Assembly: GCF_019355935.1 (NCBI RefSeq)
Contig: NZ_CP079925.1
Span: forward strand, 2,604,001-2,668,000
Origin: Comamonas sp. Y33R10-2
GTDB lineage: Bacteria > Pseudomonadota > Gammaproteobacteria > Burkholderiales > Burkholderiaceae_C
Reading direction: 5' to 3'
DNA length: 64,000 nt
Shown: piece by piece, positions 18,654-28,266 of the stretch
Position numbering within the stretch: the first letter of the stretch is position 1
How the letters are laid out: each line of letters begins with the position of its first letter
The notes under the pieces: generated by a model
Told to the model about the DNA's origin: nothing
What the model saw: the letters and a program-made list of their open reading frames with translations, nothing else
Database searches by the model: none
Translations under genes and position numbers: made by a program

Positions 18654-21614
18654 ATGAATAAAACCCTGGTGATTGCAGAAAAGCCTTCTGTCGCACAGGA
18701 CATCGTCCGTGCGCTGACCCCCGTGGCAGGCAAGTTTGAAAAGCACGATGACTATTTCGAAGCCGACAACTATGTGGTGACCAGTGCGGTCGGCCACTTG
18801 GTGGAGATTCAGGCGCCTGAAGAATTTGACGTCAAACGCGGCAAGTGGAGTTTTGCCAATCTGCCGGTCATCCCCCCGCGCTTTGACTTGAAGCCTGTGG
18901 ACAAGACCAAGACCCGCCTGAACGCGGTGGTCAAGCAGGCCAAGCGCAAAGACGTGACTCAACTCATCAACGCCTGTGATGCGGGCCGCGAAGGTGAGTT
19001 GATCTTCCGCCTGATCGAGCAATACGCCGGTGGCGCCAAGGACGGTCTGGGCAAGCCCGTGCAGCGCCTGTGGCTGCAGTCGATGACGCCACAAGCCATT
19101 CGTGACGGCTTTAACAATCTGCGCAGCGATGCGCAGATGCAGGGCTTGGCAAGCGCCGCGCGCAGCCGCTCTGAAGCCGACTGGCTGGTGGGCATCAATG
19201 GCACCAGAGCCATGACGGCCTTTAACTCGCGTGATGGCGGCTTCTTCCTCACCACCGTGGGCCGCGTGCAGACGCCAACCCTGTCGCTGGTGGTGGAGCG
19301 CGAAGAAAAAATCCGCAAGTTCATCAGCCGCGATTATTGGGAAGTACACGGCAGCTTCAACGCGCAGGCCGGCTCTTACCTGGGCAAGTGGTTCAACCCG
19401 CAGTGGAAGAAGAGCGACGACGCCGAGGCCAAGGCCGACCGCCTGTGGAACAAGGCAGAGGCCGATGCCATTTCCGCCACCGTGCAGGGCAAGCCCGCCA
19501 CGGTGACGGAAGAGAGCAAACCCACATCGCAAGCCTCGCCCCTGCTGTTTGACCTGACCAGCCTGCAGCGCGAGGCCAATGGCAAGTTCGGTTTCTCCGC
19601 CAAGACCACGCTGGCACTGGCCCAAAGCTTGTATGAGCGCCACAAGGCCCTGACCTACCCACGTACCGATTCGCGCGCCCTGCCCGAAGACTATCTGCCC
19701 GTGGCCAAGGAAACCTTTGGCATGCTGGCCAGCAGCGATATGCGCCATCTGGCACCGTTTGCCCAGCAAGCCATCAAAGACAACTACGTGCGCCCCACCA
19801 AGCGCGTGTTTGATAACAGCAAGGTGTCCGATCACTTTGCCATCATCCCGACGCTGCAAGCGCCTAGTGGCCTGTCTGAGGCAGAGCAAAAGCTGTACGA
19901 CTTGGTCGTGCGCCGCTTTATGGCCGTGTTCTTCCCCAGCGCTGAATATCAGGTCACCACCCGAATCAGCAAGGTGGAGCAGCATTCCTTCAAGACCGAA
20001 GGCAAGGTGCTGATTAAGCCGGGCTGGTTGGCCATCTACGGCAAAGAAGCTGCCAATGAAGTAGAAGAAGCCAAGGAAGGCGACAAGGGCCAGCCGCTAG
20101 TGGCCGTGCAGCCGGGCGAACGCCCCCTGACCGACCGCGCTGATGTGAAGGCGCTCAAGACCAAGCCGCCCGCGCGCTACTCTGAAGCGACGCTGCTGGG
20201 TGCGATGGAAAGCGCCGGCAAGCAAATCGACGACGAAGAGCTGCGCAGCGCCATGCAGGAAAAGGGTCTGGGCACGCCAGCTACGCGCGCGTCCATCATC
20301 GAAGGCCTGATTACTGAAAAGTACATGCTGCGCGAAGGCCGCGAGATGCTGCCCACGGCCAAGGCCTTTCAGCTGATGACGCTGCTGCGCGGGCTGGAAG
20401 TCGAAGAGCTGTGCCGCGCCGACCTGACGGGCGAGTGGGAATACAAGCTGTCGCAGATGGAAAAGGGCGAGCTGTCGCGTGAAGCCTTCATGCAGCAGAT
20501 TCAGGCCATGACCGAAAAGCTGGTCAAAAAAGCCAAGGAATACGACCGCGACACCATCCCCGGTGACTACGCCACGCTGGCCACGCCCTGCCCCAATTGC
20601 AGCGGTGTGGTGAAAGAAAACTACCGTCGCTACGCCTGCACAGGCGCCAATGGTGCCAGCGAAGGCTGCGGCTTCTCGTTCACCAAGTCGCCCGCTGGCC
20701 GCACGTTTGAAACCGCTGAAGCCGAGCAACTGCTGCGCGATCGCCGCATTGGGCCGCTGGAAGGCTTTCGCTCCAAGGCCGGCTGGCCGTTCACGGCTGA
20801 AGTGGCCATCGTGCACGACGAAGAAGCCAAGAACTACAAGCTGGAGTTCGACTTCGGCGACGACAAGGACTCGGAAGATACCGGCGAAATCGTGGACTTT
20901 GCCAGCCAGCAAAGCCTTGGCCCCTGCCCCAAGTGCGGCTCAAACGTGTTTGAGCATGGCGCCAATTACGTCTGCTCCAAGGCCGTTCCTACGCTGGATC
21001 AGGCCACGCCTAGCTGCGACTTCAAGAGCGGCCAGATCATTTTACAACAGCCCATTGAGCGCGAGCAAATGACCAAGCTGCTGCAGACCGGCAAGACCGA
21101 TCTGCTGGAGAAGTTTGTCTCCAACCGCACACGCCGCAACTTCAAGGCCTTCCTGGCCTGGGATGGCGCTGCGGGCAAGGTGAACTTCGAGTTTGAGCAG
21201 CGCGAAAGCAAGTATACCGCCCGAAAGACTGCTGGCGCTGCTACTAAAACCACAGCAGCTGCCGCAAAGAAGACGGGCGCTGCAGCCAAAAAAACTGCTA
21301 CCAAAACTGCGACGAAAACAGCCGCTAAAACCGCCACCAAAACGGCAGCGGCCAAGACCCCAGCGGTCAAAAAGCCCCGCATCGTCAGCGCCACGCTAAA
21401 ACCCAGCGCTGACTTGGCAGCAGTGATTGGCGACGCAGCCACTTCGCGCCCCGAGGTCATCAAAAAGCTGTGGGACTACATCAAGGCCAACAGCCTGCAA
21501 GATGCCAAGGACAAGCGCGTCATCAATGCCGATGCCAAGCTCAAGCCCGTGTTTGGCAAGGACCAGGTCAACATGTTTGAGCTGGCCGGTATTGTGGGCA
21601 AGCATGTGAGCTAA
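18654..21614 (+). CDS. topB: DNA topoisomerase III with H1-like tail and SWIB domain
   Basis: Type IA topoisomerase, decatenates and relaxes DNA. Of 986 residues the first ~600 form the core: Toprim with EKPSVAQDI at the start and DAGREGE at about 109-115, and catalytic Tyr335 in LTYPRTDSRALP. Two Cys4-type zinc ribbons follow near 645 (CPNC...C) and 757 (CPKCGSNVFEHGANYVC). Next comes a Lys/Ala/Thr repeat tail at about 858-905 like bacterial histone H1 proteins, and a SWIB/MDM2-type domain at about 910-985 (LAAVIGDAATSRPEVIKKLW, later VFGKDQVNMFELAGIV). E. coli TopB is 653 residues, so the tail is an addition. Confidence 0.93.
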   Translation: MNKTLVIAEKPSVAQDIVRALTPVAGKFEKHDDYFEADNYVVTSAVGHLVEIQAPEEFDVKRGKWSFANLPVIPPRFDLKPVDKTKTRLNAVVKQAKRKDVTQLINACDAGREGELIFRLIEQYAGGAKDGLGKPVQRLWLQSMTPQAIRDGFNNLRSDAQMQGLASAARSRSEADWLVGINGTRAMTAFNSRDGGFFLTTVGRVQTPTLSLVVEREEKIRKFISRDYWEVHGSFNAQAGSYLGKWFNPQWKKSDDAEAKADRLWNKAEADAISATVQGKPATVTEESKPTSQASPLLFDLTSLQREANGKFGFSAKTTLALAQSLYERHKALTYPRTDSRALPEDYLPVAKETFGMLASSDMRHLAPFAQQAIKDNYVRPTKRVFDNSKVSDHFAIIPTLQAPSGLSEAEQKLYDLVVRRFMAVFFPSAEYQVTTRISKVEQHSFKTEGKVLIKPGWLAIYGKEAANEVEEAKEGDKGQPLVAVQPGERPLTDRADVKALKTKPPARYSEATLLGAMESAGKQIDDEELRSAMQEKGLGTPATRASIIEGLITEKYMLREGREMLPTAKAFQLMTLLRGLEVEELCRADLTGEWEYKLSQMEKGELSREAFMQQIQAMTEKLVKKAKEYDRDTIPGDYATLATPCPNCSGVVKENYRRYACTGANGASEGCGFSFTKSPAGRTFETAEAEQLLRDRRIGPLEGFRSKAGWPFTAEVAIVHDEEAKNYKLEFDFGDDKDSEDTGEIVDFASQQSLGPCPKCGSNVFEHGANYVCSKAVPTLDQATPSCDFKSGQIILQQPIEREQMTKLLQTGKTDLLEKFVSNRTRRNFKAFLAWDGAAGKVNFEFEQRESKYTARKTAGAATKTTAAAAKKTGAAAKKTATKTATKTAAKTATKTAAAKTPAVKKPRIVSATLKPSADLAAVIGDAATSRPEVIKKLWDYIKANSLQDAKDKRVINADAKLKPVFGKDQVNMFELAGIVGKHVS

Positions 21615-21642
21615 GCCACACGATCACCGCCTGAATCGGTAC

Positions 21643-21681
21643 AAAGCCTCCGTCTTCTTTTGAAGGCGGGGGCTTTCTTCA
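21643..21681 (+). terminator. topB terminator
   Basis: The long stem (21643-21657 and 21662-21676, with two G-T pairs) closes on TTTT and is followed by a short T/C run. It lies 28 bp after the topB stop. Confidence 0.7.
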
Positions 21682-21855
21682 TGCTGCTCCCTAAATTCTC
21701 ACTACCCAATTCTTGTAAGAACAGGCTGATTGTTTTTGTAATTACTTGAAATAAAACAGATTTTGACTATTGATGTCGCCACATCAATAGACTCAATACC
21801 TATTATTTGTCCCACCAAGGCAAGTACGCCTCATCCCCATTTTTAAGGAGTTCGC

Positions 21856-22824
21856 ATGCGTTCATGGAAAAAAACAGCCCTCTCTATGGCCATCGCCGGT
21901 CTCGGCAGCATGGCGCTGGTGGGATGTGGTGATGACAAGAAACCGGATGCAAACCCAAGCGCTGCGTCCACGGCTGCTGCAACCCGTGCAAAACCTGCAG
22001 CAGATGCATCGCAAGAGCAAACCAAGACGCGCAACGCCTACACCCAAGCCTATAACGCCATGATTGATGACAATCGTGCGGTCGCGGCTTACTACCGCAG
22101 CTACCAAAAGCAGAACATCAATGGCAAGGGCCACAACGACCACTCCTTCTACGGTGGCCCCGATGACATCGAGCGCAAAATCAAGCCCATCAAGGAGTCG
22201 CGCGCTGCGGGCTCTGGTGATGCCCAGCTCGATGCAGCTGCCGACAATGTGGTGGCCGCAGGTGAAAAGCTGATTGCTGTCTGGACGCCTCTGGTCCCCT
22301 ATTTCAAGGGCAAGGGCTTCCTTGAAGACAATTGGGCCAAGGCCAAGGAAAACGACCCCGCCATGACGGCAGGTTTTGAAGGCATGCTCGCTGCCATCGA
22401 CAAGCTGGGCACCGAACTCGATCGCGTGCAAGACCAAAAGCAGCAGGAGCGCCTAGCCAAGTACAAGGCTGATGGTGATCTGCTGATGTTCAACCTCTCC
22501 ACAGCCATGAGCCAGGCCAAGAAGCTGGTCAACGGTGTGGACAAGACCGACAGCCTGCAGAACAAAGCTGAAGTCGCCAAGGTCGATGCCATTGTCAAGG
22601 AATTGGAAACCACGCTGGAAGCCTTCAACAAAGCCATCGCCGATGAAAAAGCCAAGAGCGGTAAAGACCCGCACTACAACTACAAGTTGATATCAGACAA
22701 ACTGAGCACCTTGGTTGGCTCCTGGCGCACGCTCAAAAGCAACCCCACGCAAAACGGCTATCGCAACCTGGTGGGTTACTACAACGATGCTGTGGGCTAT
22801 ATGGGCAGGGGCTTCGAGCGATAA
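21856..22824 (+). CDS. DUF3829-type lipoprotein (YiiG-like)
   Basis: 322-residue lipoprotein. Signal peptide with lipobox LVGC (Cys at about 24), then a low-complexity Ala/Thr linker and a helical domain that resembles the DUF3829/YiiG family (RNAYTQAYNAMIDDNRAV at its start, NGYRNLVGYYNDAVGYMGRG at its end). The family function is unknown; envelope location is inferred from the lipobox. AAGGAG precedes the ATG. It stands alone with its own terminator. Confidence 0.8.
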   Translation: MRSWKKTALSMAIAGLGSMALVGCGDDKKPDANPSAASTAAATRAKPAADASQEQTKTRNAYTQAYNAMIDDNRAVAAYYRSYQKQNINGKGHNDHSFYGGPDDIERKIKPIKESRAAGSGDAQLDAAADNVVAAGEKLIAVWTPLVPYFKGKGFLEDNWAKAKENDPAMTAGFEGMLAAIDKLGTELDRVQDQKQQERLAKYKADGDLLMFNLSTAMSQAKKLVNGVDKTDSLQNKAEVAKVDAIVKELETTLEAFNKAIADEKAKSGKDPHYNYKLISDKLSTLVGSWRTLKSNPTQNGYRNLVGYYNDAVGYMGRGFER

Positions 22825-22882
22825 ATTCGAAAGGTGCGCCGTTACACGCTCTGCGCCTGAACCACGTACCAACCCATGCACC

Positions 22883-22916
22883 AACGCTGCCTGTGAAAAC
22901 AGGCAGCGTTTTTTCA
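22883..22916 (+). terminator. Terminator of the DUF3829 lipoprotein gene
   Basis: The 12-bp stem AACGCTGCCTGT/ACAGGCAGCGTT with loop GAAA is followed by a T run. Confidence 0.9.
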
Positions 22917-22972
22917 TGCCGCGGTCATTCCCATGACACCTGAGCCCGCTGCAATCCGCTATAAGTGTCAAT

Positions 22973-23740
22973 ATGCAACTGAACCATGACCTGCTGATGG
23001 AGCGCCCCGCGCGCCAAGTCTCCCTATCGGGAGCCTCCAACTTCCGCGATTTGGGCGGATATCAGGGCCTTGACGGCCGCCGCCTGCAATGGGGAAAGCT
23101 GTACCGCTCCGCCCATCTGGCACATCTCACGCAGGACGACCTGCAGCAACTGCAAACGCTGGGCATCAACCGCAGCGCAGACTTTCGTGGTGAGGATGAG
23201 AGCAATAACTACGCCTATGCTTGGCCACGCATTGCACGTAATGCACTGGTCGTTGAGCCCACCGTGATTCAGCGCGCTCACTCCCTAATGGAGCAAGGTC
23301 ATCATATGAGCGCTGGCGATACGCAAGAGTTGATGCATGACACCTACCGCAGCTTTGTGAATGTCTACGGTTACCGCTTTGCACAGTTCTTTACGTTGCT
23401 GCAAAGAAGCGATGAGCCGCTGGTCTTTCACTGCACCGCCGGCAAAGACCGCACGGGCTGGGCTGCTGCCCTGCTGCTAACGGCTCTGGGTGTCAATGAA
23501 GAACAGATCATGGAAGACTATCTGCTCACCAACCAGTACTTCAAGCGCCCCACACATGTCTTCGGAACCTTGAGTGAAGAAGCTCTGGATGCGCTGTGGC
23601 GTGTGCAGCCCTCGTATCTGATGGCCTCGGTCGATACCGTGCGAGCCCAGCACGCCAGCGTGGACCGTTACCTCACTGAAGTGCTCGGAGTGGACAGCGC
23701 TGCACGCGAGCGACTGGCTGATTTGTATTTAGAAGCTTGA
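22973..23740 (+). CDS. Tyrosine/serine protein phosphatase family protein
   Basis: 255-residue phosphatase of the Y_phosphatase3 type. The P-loop is VFHCTAGKDRTG with nucleophile Cys154 and Arg160. The N-terminal GASNFRDLGGYQGLDGRRLQWGKLYRS is typical of the family, which includes lipid and protein phosphatases. There is no signal peptide, so it is cytosolic. Substrate unknown. It has its own transcription unit as far as can be seen. Confidence 0.9.
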   Translation: MQLNHDLLMERPARQVSLSGASNFRDLGGYQGLDGRRLQWGKLYRSAHLAHLTQDDLQQLQTLGINRSADFRGEDESNNYAYAWPRIARNALVVEPTVIQRAHSLMEQGHHMSAGDTQELMHDTYRSFVNVYGYRFAQFFTLLQRSDEPLVFHCTAGKDRTGWAAALLLTALGVNEEQIMEDYLLTNQYFKRPTHVFGTLSEEALDALWRVQPSYLMASVDTVRAQHASVDRYLTEVLGVDSAARERLADLYLEA

Positions 23741-23783
23741 TCAAAATTAATAGCATCAAGTCCATATAAACACTAGACCTGAT
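23737..23783. repeat. Short Comamonadaceae-type intergenic repeat
   Basis: A variant of the ATCAAAA-TTAATAGC / AAGTCCATNTAA motif that recurs after genes in this window. It begins at the stop codon of the phosphatase gene. Confidence 0.45.
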
Positions 23784-23877
23784 GGCCATTTAATGGATAA
23801 ATCCAGTTACAGCACCCGACCTGTAAGCCGTTACCATAGCTCTATACACCGCAACGAATGCGGGCAAGGAATGCACC

Positions 23878-24039
23878 ATGCGTAAATGGCTCACACTCGC
23901 CGCCGCAGCAGCCACACTGGCGCTGACAGCTTGTTCTGGCACCATGCCAGCCTCCTCTTCTTCCAACTCATCTTCCAGTTCAGGCAGCAAGGTAGAAGTG
24001 TTTGGCACGATTGATACCAATATCAGCCACACCCGGTAA
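23878..24039 (+). CDS. Small predicted lipoprotein (53 residues)
   Basis: Short open frame with a good ribosome site (AAGGA, 23866-23870) 7 bases before the ATG. The protein begins MRKWLTLAAAAATLALTAC, a signal peptide with lipobox LTAC (Cys19). A Ser-rich linker follows, then the end KVEVFGTIDTNISHTR. No family recognised. Its length makes it easy to miss. A shared bidirectional terminator follows. Confidence 0.65.
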   Translation: MRKWLTLAAAAATLALTACSGTMPASSSSNSSSSSGSKVEVFGTIDTNISHTR

Positions 24040-24077
24040 GCCTGCTGCTTTAGCGGCTTTCAACGGTTAGGCGCAAA

Positions 24078-24116
24078 AAAGCCCGCTGTGCATCACGCGC
24101 AGCGGGCTTTAGATTT
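24078..24116. terminator. Bidirectional terminator between small lipoprotein and maeB
   Basis: The 11-bp stem AAAGCCCGCTG/CAGCGGGCTTT (24078-24088 and 24100-24110) has an A run on the left and ATTTTT on the right, between convergent genes. Confidence 0.8.
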
Positions 24117-24150
24117 TTAGACGGGCGTAAAGCCTGTCTAGATGTTTGAC

Positions 24151-26460
24151 TTAGCGGCCAACGTTAGCGTCAGCCACGGTCAGCGCTGTCATATTCACAA
24201 TGCGGCGCACGGTGGTGCTAGGTGTTAGCACATGCACTGGCTGCGCGGCTCCCAGCAAGACTGGGCCAATCGCAATACCACCGCCAGCGGCCTGCTTGAG
24301 CAGGTTGTAGCTGATGTTGGCCGCATCAATATTGGGCAGCACCAGCAAGTTAGCATCACCCAGCAGCGTGCTGTTAGGCATCAGCTTGGCGCGGGCCTTG
24401 CTGTCTAGCGCCACGTCGCCATGCATCTCACCATCAACTTCCAGCCAAGGCGCTTGCTCGCGCAGCAGCTCCAAGGTCTGGCGCATCTTCACAGCACTCG
24501 GCTGGTTGCTGGAGCCAAAGTTGGAATGGCTCAGCAGCGCTGCCTTGGGCTTGATGCCTAAGCGCATCATTTCCTCAGCGGCCATCACGGTGATCTCGGC
24601 GAGTTGCTCGGCGCTAGGATCGTAGTTGACGTGGGTGTCCACCAAGAAGACTTGGCGATCTGGCAGCAGCAAGCCGTTCATGCAGGCGTAGTTGGTCACG
24701 CCGCTGCGCTTGCCAATCACTTGATCGATGTAGTTCAGGTGAACATTGGTGTTGTTCCAGGTACCGCAAATCAGGCCATCAACTTGGCCCTTGTGCAGCA
24801 GCATGGAGCCAATCAGCGTCAGGCGGCGGCGCATTTCGATCTTGGCAATGGGCTCGGTTATGCCCTTGCGCTCGGTCATGCGGTGGTAGGTCTTCCAGAA
24901 GTCGCGGTAGCGCTCGTCATTTTCGACGTTGACCACGTCGTAGTCCTGACCTTCTTTCAGGCGCAGGCCGAACTTCTCAATGCGCTGGGCAATGATGGTG
25001 GGGCGGCCAATCAAAGTCGGGCGCGCAATGCGCTCGTCCACAACGATCTGGGCGGCGCGCAGCACGCGCTCTTCTTCGCCTTCGGCATAGGCAACGCGCT
25101 TCTTGGCGGCCTTCTTGGCCGTCATGACGATGGGCTTCATCATCGTGCCGGAGGCGTAGACAAAGGTTTTCAGATGCTCGATATAAGCATCCATGTCCTG
25201 AATCGGGCGCTTGGCTACACCCGCTTCTGCGGCCGCCTTGGCCACAGCAGGAGCGACGATCAGCATCAGGCGCGGGTCAAACGGCTTAGGAATCAGGTAC
25301 TCAGGGCCAAAGGTCAGGGCTTCACCGACATAGGCGGCAGCCACTTCTTCGGACTGCTCGGCCTGCGCCAAATCCGCAATCGCGTGCACAGCAGCAATTT
25401 CCATCGAGGTAGTGATGGTGGTCGCGCCGCAATCGAGCGCACCGCGGAAAATGTAGGGGAAGCACAGGACGTTGTTGACCTGATTCGGGTAGTCCGTGCG
25501 GCCCGTGGCGATGATGGCGTCGTCGCGCACCGCCTTCACATCTTCGGGAGTGATTTCGGGGTTGGGGTTGGCCAGCGCAAAGATGATGGGCTTAGCCGCC
25601 ATCTTTTTGACCATGTCTTGCTTGAGCACATTGCCGGCAGACAGACCCAGGAAGGCGTCAGCGCCTTCAATGACTTGGCCCAGCGTGCGCAAATCGGTCT
25701 TTTGGGCGAACAGCTCTTTATCGGGGTCCATTAGCTCGGTACGGCCTTCATAGACCACGCCAGCAATGTCGGTCACGAACACGTTCTCGCGCTTCAGACC
25801 CACTTCCAGCAGCAGGTTCAAGCAAGCCAGTGCGGCAGCGCCAGCGCCCGATGCGACCAGCTTGATCTCGCCAATGTTTTTGCCTGCCACCTTCAGCGCA
25901 TTGACCATGGCCGCCGCAACGGTGATGGCCGTGCCATGCTGGTCGTCGTGAAAGACGGGAATGCTCATGCGCTTGCGCAGCTCGCGCTCTACATAAAAGC
26001 ACTCAGGGGCCTTGATGTCTTCGAGGTTGATAGCGCCAAAGGTAGGCTCCAGCGCTGCAATGACTTCAACCAGCTTTTGGGGGTCTTTTTCGTTGATTTC
26101 GATGTCAAACACATCAACGCCAGCGAACTTTTTGAACAGAACGCCTTTGCCCTCCATCACCGGCTTGGAAGCCAGCGCGCCAATGTCGCCCAGACCTAAA
26201 ACCGCCGTACCGTTGGAGATCACGCCCACCAAATTGCCGCGGCTGGTGTACTTATAAGCAGCATCCGGGTCTTTGACGATTTCTTCGCAGGGCGCAGCCA
26301 CGCCGGGCGAATAAGCCAGTGCCAAATCATGCTGATTGGCCATGGGCTTGGTGGCGGTAATAGCCACTTTGCCGGGCTTGGGGAACTCGTGATATTCCAA
26401 AGCGGCCTGACGCAGCAGCGCACGCTTGTCGATCGAGGTGATTGGGTTTTTGTCGGACAT
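24151..26460 (-). CDS. maeB: NADP-dependent malic enzyme, PTA-like C-terminal domain
   Basis: Oxidative decarboxylation of malate to pyruvate, supplying NADPH. The 769 residues have an N-terminal malic domain ([50 protein letters not shown]) and NAD-binding domain (about 1-430). A phosphotransacetylase-like C-terminal domain follows (about 440-769, ending near [19 protein letters not shown]), as in E. coli MaeB, where it is regulatory. The ATG at 26460 has GGAG 9 bases upstream; 26490 is less likely. Confidence 0.94.
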   Translation of the reverse strand: MSDKNPITSIDKRALLRQAALEYHEFPKPGKVAITATKPMANQHDLALAYSPGVAAPCEEIVKDPDAAYKYTSRGNLVGVISNGTAVLGLGDIGALASKPVMEGKGVLFKKFAGVDVFDIEINEKDPQKLVEVIAALEPTFGAINLEDIKAPECFYVERELRKRMSIPVFHDDQHGTAITVAAAMVNALKVAGKNIGEIKLVASGAGAAALACLNLLLEVGLKRENVFVTDIAGVVYEGRTELMDPDKELFAQKTDLRTLGQVIEGADAFLGLSAGNVLKQDMVKKMAAKPIIFALANPNPEITPEDVKAVRDDAIIATGRTDYPNQVNNVLCFPYIFRGALDCGATTITTSMEIAAVHAIADLAQAEQSEEVAAAYVGEALTFGPEYLIPKPFDPRLMLIVAPAVAKAAAEAGVAKRPIQDMDAYIEHLKTFVYASGTMMKPIVMTAKKAAKKRVAYAEGEEERVLRAAQIVVDERIARPTLIGRPTIIAQRIEKFGLRLKEGQDYDVVNVENDERYRDFWKTYHRMTERKGITEPIAKIEMRRRLTLIGSMLLHKGQVDGLICGTWNNTNVHLNYIDQVIGKRSGVTNYACMNGLLLPDRQVFLVDTHVNYDPSAEQLAEITVMAAEEMMRLGIKPKAALLSHSNFGSSNQPSAVKMRQTLELLREQAPWLEVDGEMHGDVALDSKARAKLMPNSTLLGDANLLVLPNIDAANISYNLLKQAAGGGIAIGPVLLGAAQPVHVLTPSTTVRRIVNMTALTVADANVGR

Positions 26461-26749
26461 CAACGGTCTCCAGCTCGCAATTTGAGGCACCCGCAGTAAG
26501 GACTCTCTCAGGGCGCGTGGCCCGGCCCTCTTTCACACTGCAGATGAAGGAATCAGGTTTTCGATTGTAGGCTGAGCGCTATCAAAAACACTCCGTAGTT
26601 GTACAAGCCCGCGGGTCAAACAGCTGTGACTTTGCGATATGAAATCCAGCCCAGCCATGGCCCCACACCCCCCCATTCAAGAGGGGCACGGCTATCATTC
26701 TCGACTGCTGAAAAGCCTTATTCCCCTCTAGAGAAAGCCTGCTCCTTCA

Positions 26750-28183
26750 ATGCTGCCCCGCCACAACGATCCCATTGCCGCCATTGCCACTGCCCCGGGT
26801 CGCGGAGCCGTGGGCATTGTGCGGGTTTCAGGCAAAGGTATAGCGCCACTGGTCAAGCTGCTCTGCGGCAAAGACCTCAAGCCGCGTGAGGCGACGTACC
26901 TGCCCTTCAAAGATGCCGCCGGTGCGCCCATCGATCATGGTCTGGCCCTCTACTTTCCCGGCCCGCACAGCTATACCGGCGAAGACGTGCTGGAGCTGCA
27001 AGCCCACGGAGGCCCTGTGGTGCTGCAACTGCTGCTGGCACGTTGCCTTGAAGCGGCACAAACCGCTGATGCCGAAGGTCAATCAACGCTGAGCGGCCTG
27101 CGCCTAGCCCAGCCCGGTGAATTTACCGAGCGCGCTTTTCTGAACGACAAGATCGATTTGGCGCAGGCCGAAGCCATTGCCGACCTGATTGACGCCAGCA
27201 CCGAAGCGGCTGCGCGCAGCGCCAGCCGCTCTTTGTCAGGCGCCTTCTCGCAAGAAATTCATGTGCTGCGCGATGCCTTGGTGCATTTGCGCATGCTGGT
27301 GGAAGCCACGCTGGACTTCCCCGAAGAAGAAATCGACTTTTTGCAAAAAGCCGATGCCTTTGGCCAGCTAGAGCGCCTGCGCACCCAAGTTGCAGCAGTT
27401 TTAGCCCGCGCCCATCAAGGCGCGCTGCTGCGCGAAGGCATTAAGGTGGTGATTGCAGGCCAGCCCAATGCGGGCAAAAGCTCTCTGCTCAATGCACTGG
27501 CAGGGGCAGAGCTGGCCATCGTCACCCCTATTGCCGGCACCACCCGCGACAAGGTGCAGCAGACCATTCAAATTGAAGGCGTGCCCCTGCACGTGATCGA
27601 CACCGCCGGCCTGCGCGACAGTGAAGATGAGGTGGAGCGCATTGGTATTGCCCGCGCCTGGGAAGAGATTACGGCTGCCGATGCTGTGCTCTTCTTGCAC
27701 GACCTGACCCGTGCAGAGCAAGCCGACTATGCCGGCGCAGATGCAGAAATTGCCTCCACCCTGCAGCAAAAGCTGCCAAGCCAAGTGCCGGTCATCCATG
27801 TCTGGAACAAAACCGATATGGCTGCAGCCGATGTTCAGGCCCGCCACGTGGCCCAGCTAGATTCTGATTCAGGCCAGATTGCCTTGTCTGCCCGCACCGG
27901 CGATGGTCTGGATGCTTTGCGCAAGCGCCTGCTCGAAGTCGCTGGCTGGCAGTCTGCCCCCGAGGGCCTGTACCTCGCCCGCGCGCGCCATGTTGAAGCA
28001 CTGCAAGCCGTAGAAACACATCTAGAAATCGCTGACGAGCAACTCGCTGCCCAAGCCGCACATCTGGACTTGCTGGCTGAAGAGCTGCGCCTGGCTCAGA
28101 CTTCGCTGAACTCCATTACGGGCGAATTCAGCTCCGATGATTTGCTGGGAGTGATCTTCTCGAGCTTTTGCATCGGCAAGTAA
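26750..28183 (+). CDS. mnmE: tRNA uridine-5-carboxymethylaminomethyl GTPase
   Basis: GTPase partner of MnmG in modification of U34 in certain tRNAs. The 477 residues have an N-terminal formyl-THF-binding domain ([22 protein letters not shown]), the G domain inserted in a helical domain ([12 protein letters not shown] at about 237-248, DTAGLRD, NKTD) and the C-terminal CIGK with the catalytic cysteine. It lies about 31 kb from mnmG, on the far side of dnaA. Confidence 0.97.
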   Translation: MLPRHNDPIAAIATAPGRGAVGIVRVSGKGIAPLVKLLCGKDLKPREATYLPFKDAAGAPIDHGLALYFPGPHSYTGEDVLELQAHGGPVVLQLLLARCLEAAQTADAEGQSTLSGLRLAQPGEFTERAFLNDKIDLAQAEAIADLIDASTEAAARSASRSLSGAFSQEIHVLRDALVHLRMLVEATLDFPEEEIDFLQKADAFGQLERLRTQVAAVLARAHQGALLREGIKVVIAGQPNAGKSSLLNALAGAELAIVTPIAGTTRDKVQQTIQIEGVPLHVIDTAGLRDSEDEVERIGIARAWEEITAADAVLFLHDLTRAEQADYAGADAEIASTLQQKLPSQVPVIHVWNKTDMAAADVQARHVAQLDSDSGQIALSARTGDGLDALRKRLLEVAGWQSAPEGLYLARARHVEALQAVETHLEIADEQLAAQAAHLDLLAEELRLAQTSLNSITGEFSSDDLLGVIFSSFCIGK

Positions 28184-28219
28184 GCCACTTACAACGCACC
28201 CCGCTTATCTGGCGGGTAT

Positions 28220-28255
28220 AAAAAAACGCCACCTTTTGAGGTGGCGTTTTTTTTT
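28220..28255. terminator. Bidirectional terminator between mnmE and yidC
   Basis: The 10-bp stem AACGCCACCT/AGGTGGCGTT is flanked by an A run and a run of nine T, between convergent genes. Confidence 0.9.
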
Positions 28256-28266
28256 CAGCGCAGTGC

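Noticed and set aside
18624..19985. Long antisense frame over topB
   Set aside because: Shadow of the topB codon bias; no ribosome site or family match.
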